Positions 8,372 through 17,596 of a DNA stretch of 64,000 bases are shown here, piece by piece; the first letter of the stretch is position 1; each line of letters starts with the position of its first letter. This stretch comes from CAVYUC01 sp963771595. GTDB lineage: Bacteria > Bacteroidota > Bacteroidia > Bacteroidales > Prolixibacteraceae. A program made the position numbers and the translations under genes. The DNA lies in NCBI GenBank assembly GCA_963771595.1, contig CAVYUC010000036.1:59308-123307 (forward strand), given 5' to 3'. The notes under the pieces are model-generated. The model made no database searches and was not told the DNA's origin. It saw only the letters and a program-made list of their open reading frames with translations.

Positions 8372-10528
8372 TTAACTGGTGATTGTGTCGTGATTTAATG
8401 AAAAGTAAAACCGGCTGCCTTTTCCAACTTCCGATTCCACCCAGATTTTTCCCTGCAGCATTTCGGCATAGGCACGGGTAATTGATAACCCGAGACCACA
8501 ACCTTCATAAGGTCTTGTAATATTAATATCGGCTTGTACAAATTGATCGAAAATTACGTTAATCCGATCCTGTGCAATACCCGGACCGGTGTCTTTTATA
8601 CAAAAAGTGATGGTGTTGTTTTCCACGTGGTATCCAAATTCAACAGTTCCTTTTGTGGTGAATTTTATAGCATTGTTGAGTAGATTTTTAAGAATGGATT
8701 CAAGTTTTATTTTGTCCGTTTTTATGGCAACTGTTTTTGGCGGGTTGTTTTTAGAGGTATTCAATAATGAAAGGGATAATCCTTTTTCTTCGGCCTGGGG
8801 CTGAAAAATGCTTTGCAAATAGTGCATGATTTCATTTACATTCTCTACGGAATAAATTACCGGTGTCTGTCCTGATTCTATTTGCGAAATTTCAATAATA
8901 TCATTTATTGTGTTCATCAGCCGTTCGCCACTTTTTCTAATCATGGCAGAATAAAGGTTCTGTTCGTCTGATGATACATTTGTGTTTCGGAGTAAATCAA
9001 TGAATCCCAGAATACCGTTCATGGGAGTGCGGATTTCGTGGCTCATATTAGCCAGAAAAGCCGATTTCAGGCGGTCGCTTTCTTCTGCTTTTTCTTTTGC
9101 AAGCAATAACTGGTTTTGATTGCGCACCGAAAAAAGTGCATTTGCAATGGAATTGGCTGCTGCCTTGCAAATCTGAATGTGGTAATCGTGCCAGTTCTTT
9201 TCTTCATTTACCGAGCTAATACCCATAAAACCCAGAAATTCTTCTCCCTTAAAAACAGGCACTACGGCCAGCGATTTTATGTTTTGTGAAAGTAAAATTC
9301 CTTTCTCCTTCACATTATCTGCCGAAATATTCCCGATATCGTTTAACAGAACAGGTTCTTTGTTTTCCAGTTTTTTCATCCACTGCGACGATTTGGAAAT
9401 CTCCATTTCTGTTACTATCTCATTATTGACTGCAATTTCTTTTGTGCACCATTTATAGGTATTTTCCATGCGGGTGCCGTTTCCTTTGAATTGAAAAATA
9501 AATGCCCGGTCGGCGCCCGAAAACTGTCCCACTTTTGCCAGTGCCCGTTCAATTTTTAAATCGACATTATCAAGGGCAACATCGATTAAATCCGTAGAAA
9601 TTTCGGCCATGATTTTCGAAAGACAATATTGTTCTTCCGTCTTTCTTTTTTCGTTGTGCAATGCTTCTTCGGCAAGTTTTCGTTCTGTAATATCAATATT
9701 TACACCTTTTAAATATACAGGTATTTTGTTTTTATAAAATGGCACAACTTTATGCTGAAACCATTTGTACGTGTTTTCTCCAACATTTATTCTGAATTCA
9801 TTTTCAACTGTTTTGCCGGTTGTTTCAGCTATCTGGAAATCATTTAATACCTGGATTACGTCATCCGGATGAATTCTTTCGGAAAAATATTCAAGGGTGG
9901 GAGTAGTTTCATTTGGTTCCAGACCCAAAATCCTGAAATTATTATCCGACCAGTTAAACGTTCCTTTGGTTAAGTGGTATTCCCAGCTTCCCAGTTTTGC
10001 AATTTGCTGTGCCTGCTGTAAAACTTCTTCTTTTTCGCGAAGCGCCTTTTTGGCTTTTTTGCGCGCCAAAAGCTCCCGGTTCAGTTTTTTTGTGCGTTTT
10101 GCAACAAGTTTTTCCAGTTGTTCATTTTCGATTCGTTGTTTTTCAGCGGCTTTTTTAATTTTTACCATCGCTTTTATCTGCGCTACAAACCCGGCTTCGG
10201 TAAATGGTCTGCTTAAAAAGGCTTCGCCGCCGGCATCAATTGCTTTTTTCCCAATCTCCGCATTGTCTTTGAATGCTGTTAAAAAAACTACCGGAATATC
10301 TTTTGTCAGGGTGTTTTCTTTTAAAATTGCACACACTTCAAAACCATCCATTTCGGGCATTTTTATGTCGAGAAGGACCACGTCCGGCTGGTGCTGAATA
10401 ACTTGTGCTATACCATCCTTGCCATTTAATGCAGTAATAATTATGGCGCCCGGAATTGCCTTGTTAATGAACAATTTTAAACCAAACAGGTTGCTGTTAT
10501 TATCATCGATGGCAACTATTTTAATCAT
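8372..10528 (-). CDS. Hybrid sensor histidine kinase: receiver-PAS-GAF-HisKA-HATPase
   Basis: 718 aa, with no membrane segment, so it senses a cytosolic signal. In order: an N-terminal receiver (~1-120, D54 in VLLDIKMPEMDG), a charged coiled-coil linker (~125-175), a PAS/PAC domain (~175-285, ending GVNIDITERK), a GAF domain (~300-470), HisKA with H497 in FLANMSHEIRTPMNGILGF, and a HATPase_c domain (~595-710, NLLNNAIKFT and the DTGPGIA G-box). A receiver in front of the sensor domains suggests the kinase is itself the target of another kinase. It is the first gene of a two-gene operon with the receiver at 7957. Confidence 0.93.
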   Translation of the reverse strand: MIKIVAIDDNNSNLFGLKLFINKAIPGAIIITALNGKDGIAQVIQHQPDVVLLDIKMPEMDGFEVCAILKENTLTKDIPVVFLTAFKDNAEIGKKAIDAGGEAFLSRPFTEAGFVAQIKAMVKIKKAAEKQRIENEQLEKLVAKRTKKLNRELLARKKAKKALREKEEVLQQAQQIAKLGSWEYHLTKGTFNWSDNNFRILGLEPNETTPTLEYFSERIHPDDVIQVLNDFQIAETTGKTVENEFRINVGENTYKWFQHKVVPFYKNKIPVYLKGVNIDITERKLAEEALHNEKRKTEEQYCLSKIMAEISTDLIDVALDNVDLKIERALAKVGQFSGADRAFIFQFKGNGTRMENTYKWCTKEIAVNNEIVTEMEISKSSQWMKKLENKEPVLLNDIGNISADNVKEKGILLSQNIKSLAVVPVFKGEEFLGFMGISSVNEEKNWHDYHIQICKAAANSIANALFSVRNQNQLLLAKEKAEESDRLKSAFLANMSHEIRTPMNGILGFIDLLRNTNVSSDEQNLYSAMIRKSGERLMNTINDIIEISQIESGQTPVIYSVENVNEIMHYLQSIFQPQAEEKGLSLSLLNTSKNNPPKTVAIKTDKIKLESILKNLLNNAIKFTTKGTVEFGYHVENNTITFCIKDTGPGIAQDRINVIFDQFVQADINITRPYEGCGLGLSITRAYAEMLQGKIWVESEVGKGSRFYFSLNHDTITS

Positions 10529-10936
10529 TGATTTGTAATTTAATTTTCAAAAAATATTAAATAAATTGCCTTAAATAAACAAATGTTTACTAAGAAGGAT
10601 CATGTTGTAAAATCGCTTTTGAATGAATTCTAAATAAAAATGGAAATTACTTTAAAACTTTTATTAGAAAAACAGAATATGCATTATCAATAAAATGTAC
10701 CTGCAAAATCAGAAAACAGAGAAACAACGAGTAAGTAATACGGCAGATGTAGTTGCCAAACCACCTGTAAAAAGAAGTATTCAGGAAATATTTTGGAAGA
10801 TTTGAAATAAGGTTTTTTAAACATAAAAAGGTTGCTGGTTTAGATGGATTATTATTTGTGTCCTAAAAAATTACATTTTGCTGGTCGTTTATTTTTGAAA
10901 TTTTATTGGAAAGAATCACTTATTAAATACATAAAT
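10529..10936. other. Intergenic region between divergent genes
   Basis: About 400 AT-rich bases separate the kinase operon (leftward) from the CAP gene (rightward) and should hold both promoters. A 36-codon ORF at 10695-10805 (MYLQNQKTEK... to QEIFWKI) has no clear ribosome-binding site and is not supported as a gene. Confidence 0.5.
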
Positions 10937-11470
10937 ATGAAACAGTTTATAATGGTAGTTTTATTTGGAGTTACAGTTTTACCAGCTGTGGCGCAGGTTG
11001 TTCCTGATAATACAGGTTCGCAAATTGAGCAGAACGATGCTCAGGCAACTTTGGAATTTCATAATAAAGTTCGAAATGAAGTTGGAGTACCGGCGCTTCA
11101 ATGGTCGGCAGAGCTGGCAAATTATGCGCAGGAATGGGCCGACTATCTTGCTGAACAAAATAATTGTAAAATAGCGCACAGGGCATCGTTAAGTAGAGAT
11201 GAAAAGGATTACGGCGAAAATATTTTTTGGGGTTCAGGCAAAAAATTTACAGCAAAAGAGGCAGCCGAAGCCTGGTACAGCGAAAAAGACAAATACGAGT
11301 ATCAGCCAATTCCGAGCGACAGTTTTACGGGAACCGGACATTACACACAAATGATTTGGAAAGGTACCCGCGAAATTGGGATTGGAATTTCAAAATGCAG
11401 CAATGGCGCAACAATTATTGTGGCTAATTATTCACCAGCGGGAAATATCATCGGCGAAAAACCATATTAG
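10937..11470 (+). CDS. Secreted CAP-domain (SCP/PR-1-like) protein
   Basis: 177 aa from the ATG at 10937. An upstream in-frame ATG exists at 10844, but the signal peptide MKQFIMVVLFGVTVLPAVAQ begins at 10937, so that start is preferred. The mature part is one CAP domain: FHNKVRNEVGVPALQWSAEL, the YGENIFWGS segment, the metal-site GHYTQMIW with its histidine, and C-terminal IIVANYSPAGNIIGEKPY. Bacterial CAP proteins are extracytoplasmic with diverse, mostly unknown roles. It appears monocistronic. Confidence 0.88.
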   Translation: MKQFIMVVLFGVTVLPAVAQVVPDNTGSQIEQNDAQATLEFHNKVRNEVGVPALQWSAELANYAQEWADYLAEQNNCKIAHRASLSRDEKDYGENIFWGSGKKFTAKEAAEAWYSEKDKYEYQPIPSDSFTGTGHYTQMIWKGTREIGIGISKCSNGATIIVANYSPAGNIIGEKPY

Positions 11471-11574
11471 CAGAGTTGTTTTCAAATTTTCACCGGCTGC
11501 GTTTTATACATAATTATTTTTTGGTAGGAAGTTTGCCTGATTGTTTTCATTAATGTTCCATAAATTATACAATT

Positions 11575-11760
11575 ATGAAAAGTTACAACAAGCTTTTAAT
11601 TTTTAGTATTTTCGTTCTGATGGTTTTTACCTTGCAGGGATGTGAACTTATCGGCAACATCTTCGGTGCCGGAGTTTGGGTAGGAGTCATCATTTCGGCA
11701 ATTGTGGTTTTTATAATAGTTTTTGTAGTGATTAAAATATTGAAATCGCTTTTTAAATAA
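11575..11760 (+). CDS. Small lipoprotein with one transmembrane helix
   Basis: 61 aa. A lipobox-like FTLQGC follows an N-terminal hydrophobic stretch, and a second long hydrophobic segment (GVWVGVIISAIVVFIIVFVV) fills the C-terminal half. Very similar ~60-aa proteins with a C-E-(L/V)-IG-x-IF-xAGVWVGV pattern are common in Bacteroidota and are sometimes auto-annotated as phosphatidate cytidylyltransferase, which the length rules out. The function is unknown. Confidence 0.7.
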   Translation: MKSYNKLLIFSIFVLMVFTLQGCELIGNIFGAGVWVGVIISAIVVFIIVFVVIKILKSLFK

Positions 11761-11819
11761 TTTATGAAAATTATTGACATCTGCGATTTCAACATTTTAG
11801 CTGGAATTAAAATGTAATT

Positions 11820-12083
11820 TTATATCGCTTTATCCAATTGAATTTTCGTGCCGCGGCTAATCACAAGTTTCAGCGCACCCGCCAGTGCTCCGGTAAATGC
11901 AGCCCAGCCAATGGCTTCAATCCAGCCAATATTCTCCTGTTTGTCCGGTTTTTTAGGCGGTTCTTTTTTAAATAATGTTTCAAGCATTTTCTCAATTGCC
12001 CACTTAAACAGATAAGCGCTGACAATTGCGCTGCCGTTAGTAACTAAAACCTTTAATTCCTGATTTACTGTTTCTTTTTTCAT
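11820..12083 (-). CDS. DUF4235-family small membrane protein
   Basis: 87 aa, with a basic N-terminus, a short hydrophobic stretch (SAIVSAYLFKWAIEKML), a proline/lysine-rich hinge (KKEPPKKPDK) and a second hydrophobic segment (IGWAAFTGALAGALKLVISRG). This layout matches DUF4235 proteins, which are membrane proteins of unknown function. It forms a leftward pair with the DUF1622 gene (41 nt apart), a stress-gene-like setting together with the nearby channel and SDR genes. Confidence 0.7.
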   Translation of the reverse strand: MKKETVNQELKVLVTNGSAIVSAYLFKWAIEKMLETLFKKEPPKKPDKQENIGWIEAIGWAAFTGALAGALKLVISRGTKIQLDKAI

Positions 12084-12123
12084 ACGAATTTATATTTAAA
12101 ATTAATTTTGAAACAAATAAAAA

Positions 12124-12480
12124 TTACTGTTTCACCTGTTGTTTCTTTTGTTGCCAGGGAAACCTTCCTTCCAGTTCCACCTGTAGCGAAAAGCTTAAAA
12201 ATGTCCGGACCAGCACAATTACTGCCAGCACTAAAACACTGTTCATGGTTGGCTCGGTGGAAACGGTGGCAATAATATCGGCAGCCACTAATATTTCGAG
12301 TCCCAGTAAAATAACTTTCCCCAGCTGGTGCCGCAAATCAGCATATGTTCCGGAACTTCCGGAAAGTTGCAGAAAAAAATAACGGACTAAGACAAAAAGG
12401 CTTCCCAGCCCGATTATTAATATTCCAGCCGATTCAATGATATTTGCCGTAAATTCAATATAAGTTTTAAGATTATCCAT
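12124..12480 (-). CDS. DUF1622-family membrane protein
   Basis: 118 aa with three hydrophobic helices. The core LGLEILVAADIIATV and VLVLAVIVLVRTFLSFSLQ, followed by VELEGRFPW, is the DUF1622 signature. It is an inner-membrane protein of unknown function, first gene of the leftward pair with the DUF4235 protein. Confidence 0.85.
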   Translation of the reverse strand: MDNLKTYIEFTANIIESAGILIIGLGSLFVLVRYFFLQLSGSSGTYADLRHQLGKVILLGLEILVAADIIATVSTEPTMNSVLVLAVIVLVRTFLSFSLQVELEGRFPWQQKKQQVKQ

Positions 12481-12940
12481 TTAAAGTGTGTATTGTTTTA
12501 CCTGAAACAGAAATAAATAGCTTCATTGTTATTACCTAAAAATCCTGCCAAACAATAATTGTAATCCGATATTTACTTTAGAGTTATACGATTATGGATT
12601 TAAACCGCGCGTATTTAAACTGCTTGTAATTGTGGAATTTAATACACTGTTGTGTGGTTATTTCCCCAATTTGTTTCCACAAAATCAATCGTATTAAAAC
12701 AAAAATTGAAATAATGTTTTTCTTTTTGGAGCCCAAATTTTGCTTCCTGCCATTACAGAAAAGGAAATGATTTTAATTTCTTCTGTTATACAATAAATGC
12801 GGTGACTTTTTTATTCAAATAGAAAAAGTGCCGGGAATACTGCAGCAGACTCATCAGGAATAGTATTTGCTGAGGTGAAACCTGAAATTAAGCAAAAGTT
12901 TTTATTCCTTTTTTACGCATGACATATTAAACCGCTTTTT
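12481..12940. other. Intergenic region without recognisable gene
   Basis: About 460 AT-rich bases lie between the divergently transcribed DUF1622 and channel genes. I see no ORF with coding character and no strong hairpin; promoters for both directions are expected here. Confidence 0.5.
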
Positions 12941-13984
12941 ATGCTGAATTATGCTGAATTTGTAGCCGGAATAGTTATAGTCACCTTAGCGATTTTCGAT
13001 TTTGGTGAAACCATTTTTATACCCAAAGGCGCCGGATTTATGACGCAATCTATTACGATGGGTGTGGCAAATTTTTTTAAGTTTTTATCGGGAAACATTG
13101 GAAGCACGCGGCTTTTGGAATACAAGCATTTAATAATCATTGTGGTTATGATTGTAAACTGGTCGCTGTTTTTGTGGTTTGGATTCACTCTTATTTATTC
13201 CCTCGAACCGCAGTCGGTTGTAAATGCACAAACTAAAATTCCGGCCAATTTTGCTGAAAGACTGTACTTTGTCGGGTATACCATTTCAACGTTGGGAGCC
13301 GGCGATTATCAGCCGGTAGGAGATGGCTGGGAAATATTTACGTCCATTATATCCTTAACCGGTTTGGTGATCATTACCATTTGCATTACCTATATCGTTC
13401 CCATTGTTAATAACATCATCGAAAAAGGTACATTGACCCTCCGTATTGCGAGTCTGGGGCAATCCACCCGCGAAATTCTTGTAAAAGGTTACAACGGAGA
13501 GAATTTTGAGGACTTATCGGAAGAGTTTTCAAGTCTGGCATCCGATATCTTCAAGTACGCAAAAAATCACGCCGCATATCCTGTATTACATCATGTACAC
13601 AATTCTGATAAAACTGAAAATACCATTTTAAAACTGGCCTCACTGGATGAAGTATGCACAATTTTAATGTATCATATACCGCGCGATAAGTGTTTAAAAG
13701 ACAACAACCTAAGGCAATTGCGAACTGCAATAACATATTATTTGCGATCGGTGCGCAAAGTTCACGTGCCCGATGAACAACCGCCTTATCCCATTGACCA
13801 GGAAATATTTGGTGCATTCGATTTTAAATTCATAAACACCTCGGATGCTGAGTTGCAGCAATTGTATCAAAAGCTGAGTAACCGCCGCCGTTTGCTGAAA
13901 GGTTTGGTACAGGACGATGGTTTTTCCTGGGAAGATATCCGGAAAGGCAATATGCGTCCAATGCTCGAACTGGAAGATGTTTGA
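12941..13984 (+). CDS. Two-helix potassium-channel-like protein
   Basis: 347 aa. Hydrophobic helices lie near residues 5-25 and 65-90, then a pore loop and selectivity-filter-like TLGAGDY, then an inner helix (FTSIISLTGLVIITICITYIV). The remaining ~180 residues are a soluble, mainly helical cytoplasmic region with no recognised RCK domain. The pore arrangement is that of Ion_trans_2 channels, but the usual GYGD filter is GAGD here, so potassium selectivity is uncertain. The SDR gene follows in the same direction 85 nt on. Confidence 0.8.
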   Translation: MLNYAEFVAGIVIVTLAIFDFGETIFIPKGAGFMTQSITMGVANFFKFLSGNIGSTRLLEYKHLIIIVVMIVNWSLFLWFGFTLIYSLEPQSVVNAQTKIPANFAERLYFVGYTISTLGAGDYQPVGDGWEIFTSIISLTGLVIITICITYIVPIVNNIIEKGTLTLRIASLGQSTREILVKGYNGENFEDLSEEFSSLASDIFKYAKNHAAYPVLHHVHNSDKTENTILKLASLDEVCTILMYHIPRDKCLKDNNLRQLRTAITYYLRSVRKVHVPDEQPPYPIDQEIFGAFDFKFINTSDAELQQLYQKLSNRRRLLKGLVQDDGFSWEDIRKGNMRPMLELEDV

Positions 13985-14069
13985 AACCGGAGTTTTTTTC
14001 AACACAACGTTTTTGGTATGATTTTGTAAAAAGGAAATCCATTAATTGAAACCTTAAAATACATTCAAA

Positions 14070-14933
14070 ATGAGTGATTATAAAAAAACTTCAGAAGATG
14101 TATCCGGACAAACGCAGCCGGTACCAGGCAGAGAGAGTGAAATGGATCCGAAACCTGTTTATATCAGGGACAATTACAAAGGCTCTGATAAATTGCTGAA
14201 TAAAGTTGCTTTAATAACAGGTGGTGATTCAGGAATTGGCCGTTCCGTGGCAGTCCATTTTGCCCGCGAAGGAGCTGATATAGCAATTGTTTATCTTGAA
14301 GAAGATAATGATGCGGAAGAAACAAAAAAGCTGGTGGAAAATGAAGGCCGCCGTTGTCTCACCATTAAAGGCGACATCAGGGATCGTAATTTCTGCAGCG
14401 AACTGGTGAAAAAAACACTGGATGAATTTCAGCGGATAAACATCCTGGTGAATCATGCCGGGGAGCAGCATCCGACAAAAGACCCCGAAGCGCTGGATTT
14501 TGATTTGATGGAAAAGACATTTCAGACCAACATTTTTGCGATGTATTACATCACTTTGCCGGTTTTGAAGCAAATGAAGGAAGGCGATTGCATTATTAAT
14601 ACAACCAGTGTTACCGCTAGCGGCAGCCCCCGGTTTATTGACTATTCGGCAACAAATGGTGCCATTACTTCATTTACAAGGGCGCTGGCAAAAAATATTG
14701 CCCCGCGTAAAATAAGAGTGAATGGTGTTGCTCCCGGTCCGATTTGGACCCCGTTGATTCCATCAACATTTGATAAGGAAGAAGTGGACAAATTTGGTAA
14801 ATCAGTGCCACTGGAAAGGCCTGGGCAGCCATGCGAGGTTGCTACTTCATATGTATTTCTTGCTTCCGAAGATGGTTCCTATACCACCGGCCAGATTCTG
14901 CACCCCGATGGCGGGAAAAGCATGCAAAGTTAG
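14070..14933 (+). CDS. SDR-family protein, YghA-like, with catalytic Lys replaced by Asn
   Basis: 287 aa. The N-terminal extension (GRESEMDPKPVYIRDNYKGS) and the cofactor motif ITGGDSGIG are typical of YghA/glucose-dehydrogenase-like NAD(P)-dependent reductases, as are INTTSVTASG and VAPGPIWTPLIPSTF. Catalytic Ser180 and Tyr192 are present. The YxxxK motif reads YSATN, so the lysine (position 196) is asparagine, and the NNAG motif reads NHAG. Both positions are normally near-invariant, so activity may be reduced or changed. A hairpin terminator follows. Confidence 0.88.
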   Translation: MSDYKKTSEDVSGQTQPVPGRESEMDPKPVYIRDNYKGSDKLLNKVALITGGDSGIGRSVAVHFAREGADIAIVYLEEDNDAEETKKLVENEGRRCLTIKGDIRDRNFCSELVKKTLDEFQRINILVNHAGEQHPTKDPEALDFDLMEKTFQTNIFAMYYITLPVLKQMKEGDCIINTTSVTASGSPRFIDYSATNGAITSFTRALAKNIAPRKIRVNGVAPGPIWTPLIPSTFDKEEVDKFGKSVPLERPGQPCEVATSYVFLASEDGSYTTGQILHPDGGKSMQS

Positions 14934-14952
14934 TTTCATCCGGATAATTAAT

Positions 14953-14990
14953 ATTCAGGCTAAAAAACAGCATTATGTTTTTTGGCCTGA
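14953..14990. terminator. Bidirectional hairpin between convergent genes
   Basis: ttcaggctaaaaaac on the left pairs with gttttttggcctgaa on the right around a short cattat loop. It follows the SDR stop (14933) and overlaps the last codons of the leftward TVP38 gene. A/T tracts flank the GC part on both strands. Confidence 0.7.
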
Positions 14991-15704
14991 ATTTTCTTTG
15001 CCTACCGGGTTTTTCTTCCGGTCGTAAATAACATAAGCAATAAAAAAGACCAGACTGATAGCTGAAGTCCAGATGAGTCCGCTTTTCAGGCGTTGGTTGT
15101 TTTCGCCAAAATAGGCTATTAAAACCGTAAGCGGAATAATTCCGGTTAACGTTGCACCCATGAATTTCCAGTAATTCATGCGCAGAATTCCGCCAACAAA
15201 ACTAATGGCATCGTTGGAAAGAACCGGTGCAAGGCGCGTAATTATTACAGCCCAGAACCCATACCGGCTAACATAAAATTCAATTTTTTGTTCCTTTTTA
15301 TGCCCGATAAGCCGGTCAATAACGGCCATCCCCAAATATTTTCCGATAAAATATCCAACAGTCGATGCAAGTGCAACTGCTGCTATCGAAATAACAGAAC
15401 CCCAGTAAGGCCCGTAAGCAAGCACCGAAACCACAATTAAAAGAGGAGAGGGGATGACAATCAGAAACATTTGCAACGTCATGGACAAAATAATAAAAAA
15501 CGGGCCCCAGAATCCCAGTTTATGCACCCATTTCGATATTTTGTCTTCATTGCCGCTTGTCAATGTGTTAAAAGCCTCTTTAAAAAAACTGTTTACTGCC
15601 GGAATTGCAAAAAAGGATATTACCAGACCGGCTAAAATAATTCCACTGATGATAAGCGGCAACTTACTTTGTTTGCCCTGATTGTTTTCTGATGTATTTA
15701 CCAT
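14973..15704 (-). CDS. TVP38/TMEM64-family (VTT domain) membrane protein
   Basis: 243 aa with about six hydrophobic helices. The central VTT/SNARE-associated region includes IPSPLLIVVSVLAYGPYWG, STVGYFIGKYLG and the re-entrant R-x-APVLSNDAISFVGGIL segment, which are signatures of the DedA/TVP38 superfamily of proposed lipid or small-solute transporters. A family-level assignment is secure; the substrate is unknown. Its end converges on the SDR gene and shares the hairpin there. Confidence 0.9.
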   Translation of the reverse strand: MVNTSENNQGKQSKLPLIISGIILAGLVISFFAIPAVNSFFKEAFNTLTSGNEDKISKWVHKLGFWGPFFIILSMTLQMFLIVIPSPLLIVVSVLAYGPYWGSVISIAAVALASTVGYFIGKYLGMAVIDRLIGHKKEQKIEFYVSRYGFWAVIITRLAPVLSNDAISFVGGILRMNYWKFMGATLTGIIPLTVLIAYFGENNQRLKSGLIWTSAISLVFFIAYVIYDRKKNPVGKENSGQKT

Positions 15705-15801
15705 GTATTCAGGATTGAATTATAAAGCATTCAGCAAAAAATACCCTGCTGAACCTATTTTACTAACCTCTTCAAATCATAAAAAGTTCATTGGGCATGG
15801 A

Positions 15802-15862
15802 TTGCAACTTCAAGTGAAGTGCATTATGCTTTGAATTTAGCATACCTTCACTTCCTGCAACT
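15802..15862. promoter_or_regulatory. Long imperfect hairpin upstream of the carbohydrate operon
   Basis: ttgcaacttcaagtgaag is mirrored by cttcacttcctgcaa, with an inner pair atgct/agcat around ttgaattt. It sits ~100 nt ahead of the ATG at 15958. There is no clear T tract, so a leader element or transcription-factor site is as likely as a terminator. Confidence 0.4.
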
Positions 15863-15957
15863 TTTGTAATTTAATACGGTAATTTAACGGTTTTTAATTG
15901 TTAAATAGTATAATTGTAATCGTGTTGAGTTTACGGAAAACAAACAGATATAAGAAT

Positions 15958-17583
15958 ATGAAAAAAATGCTGAAAAAAATAATGTTGTCAATTGCGGGCT
16001 GTTTTCTTGTTTCTGTTGTATTCGCCCAGGAAGCGCCCGAACGCCATGTTTTACATGCAATGAAATTTAATGAGCATGAGGTGGTGCTGGACAAGGATCG
16101 AAAAATTATTTCATGGATAACACCGCAATCAGCTGCTTACGACCGGTTTTTGAGGCAACGGTGGGATTTCATCAAAACAGGTGTTCCCAATTATCCCGGG
16201 ACAGATTATCCCCAATATTATTTTTCATGTGGTTACAGCAACCAGAATTACGGTACGCCCAGTGGCTGGATGAATGATATTGGCGAAAAAATACCCAACT
16301 GGTTTGAATCGGCCAGATTATTTTATGCTTATTCGGGCGACAGCAGTGTGATGAAAATAGTGAAAGACTTTATGGATTACACACTGGAGCATGGCACAAG
16401 TCCATCCGGTTTTGCATGGCCAGATTTTCCGTACACCACCACCAATGCCGGTGACCTGGATTTTAAGGGATTTACAGCACGCCTGGCCCTTCACGAAATT
16501 CAGGTGGACCATGCCGCCGATATGGGTCTGGCTTACTACCGGATGTACCAGTATTCCGGGGAGGAAAAGTATAAAACAGCCGCCTTGAATGTTGCCAATG
16601 TGCTGGCTGCCAATGCCCGGACCGGTTCGGCTACCCAATCGGTTTGGCCATACCGGGTGAACATGAAAACCGGGGAAATTACTGCCGAATACGGAGCCAA
16701 CTGGCTGGGGGCATATTCCCTGCTCGAAAATCTGGTGAATGCCAACCTTGGAAATGTGGAAGCGTATAAATCTGCCATGGAAAAAGCACGTGAATTTATC
16801 CTGAATTATCCCATGAAAACGGGCTACTGGACGGACGGGCATACCGATACCGATATAAACAGCAACACCTATAAAAGCAATATGAGCGCCAGCAATGCAA
16901 AGCTGTACATTTTCGATCATCCTGAATTCGATCCCCAATGGAAAACGCACATTCCGCAGTTGATGAATTGGACCGAAGAAAATTTTGTTTACCGCTGCAA
17001 CAAAGGGGAACCGGCAACACAATGGGGGGCTAACATCGTGGGAGAGCAGGATGATTTTCTTCCGAAAATGGATTACCAGACCGCCCGTTACGGAGCTGCA
17101 TGTGCCCGCTGGTATGCCGCTTCAGGTGACAAAGCATATAAAGAAAAAGCTTACCGTTCATTAAACTGGGTTACCTATTGCAATGATTCGCTGGGAATGG
17201 CTTACGAAAGTCCGGTAAGCGTGGGTGTGGAAAGCTGGTGGTCGGATTGTTACGGAGAATGTACCCGCATGTTTTACCATGCCTTTGCTGCAATTCCAGA
17301 ATGGGCACCTGCCGGCGAAAATCATATTCTGTATTCCGAAGGAGTATTGAATAATGTTGCGTATTCTCCGGAAAAAATAGAATATACTGCCACTTCGGCA
17401 AAGGGAAAGGATTTCCTGAAAACTGCCTTTAAACCTGAAAAGATAACGCTGGACGGAAAATCAATTTCGCCGGCCGCAAATGAAAATGAAGAAGGGTTTA
17501 TTCTTACCCCATTGGATGCCGGTGATTATTCACTCATTATCAACAGGAAAAAAGCAGGAAATGTGATGGTTTCAGGAAAATAA
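15958..17583 (+). CDS. Secreted (alpha/alpha)-barrel protein of a carbohydrate locus
   Basis: 541 aa from the ATG at 15958; upstream in-frame codons lack a signal peptide, while MKKMLKKIMLSIAGCFLVSVVFAQ begins here. The body is rich in helix-pair repeats with aromatic/acidic loops (NWFESARLFYAYSGDSSVMKI, YYRMYQYSGEEKYKTAAL, ARWYAASGDKAYKEKAYRSL), as in (alpha/alpha)6 barrels of uronyl hydrolases, epimerases and lyases. I do not recognise a defined GH or PL family. It is the first gene of an operon with the GH30-like/PHP gene 13 nt downstream, so a step in cleavage of an acidic or modified glycan is plausible. Confidence 0.6.
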   Translation: MKKMLKKIMLSIAGCFLVSVVFAQEAPERHVLHAMKFNEHEVVLDKDRKIISWITPQSAAYDRFLRQRWDFIKTGVPNYPGTDYPQYYFSCGYSNQNYGTPSGWMNDIGEKIPNWFESARLFYAYSGDSSVMKIVKDFMDYTLEHGTSPSGFAWPDFPYTTTNAGDLDFKGFTARLALHEIQVDHAADMGLAYYRMYQYSGEEKYKTAALNVANVLAANARTGSATQSVWPYRVNMKTGEITAEYGANWLGAYSLLENLVNANLGNVEAYKSAMEKAREFILNYPMKTGYWTDGHTDTDINSNTYKSNMSASNAKLYIFDHPEFDPQWKTHIPQLMNWTEENFVYRCNKGEPATQWGANIVGEQDDFLPKMDYQTARYGAACARWYAASGDKAYKEKAYRSLNWVTYCNDSLGMAYESPVSVGVESWWSDCYGECTRMFYHAFAAIPEWAPAGENHILYSEGVLNNVAYSPEKIEYTATSAKGKDFLKTAFKPEKITLDGKSISPAANENEEGFILTPLDAGDYSLIINRKKAGNVMVSGK

Positions 17584-17596
17584 AATAAAGTTTATA

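Noticed and set aside
10695..10805. 36-codon ORF between kinase and CAP genes
   Set aside because: No ribosome-binding site or conservation evidence.
11575..11760. Phosphatidate cytidylyltransferase
   Set aside because: The 61-aa length and lipobox exclude the enzyme; the label is a known misannotation of this small protein type.
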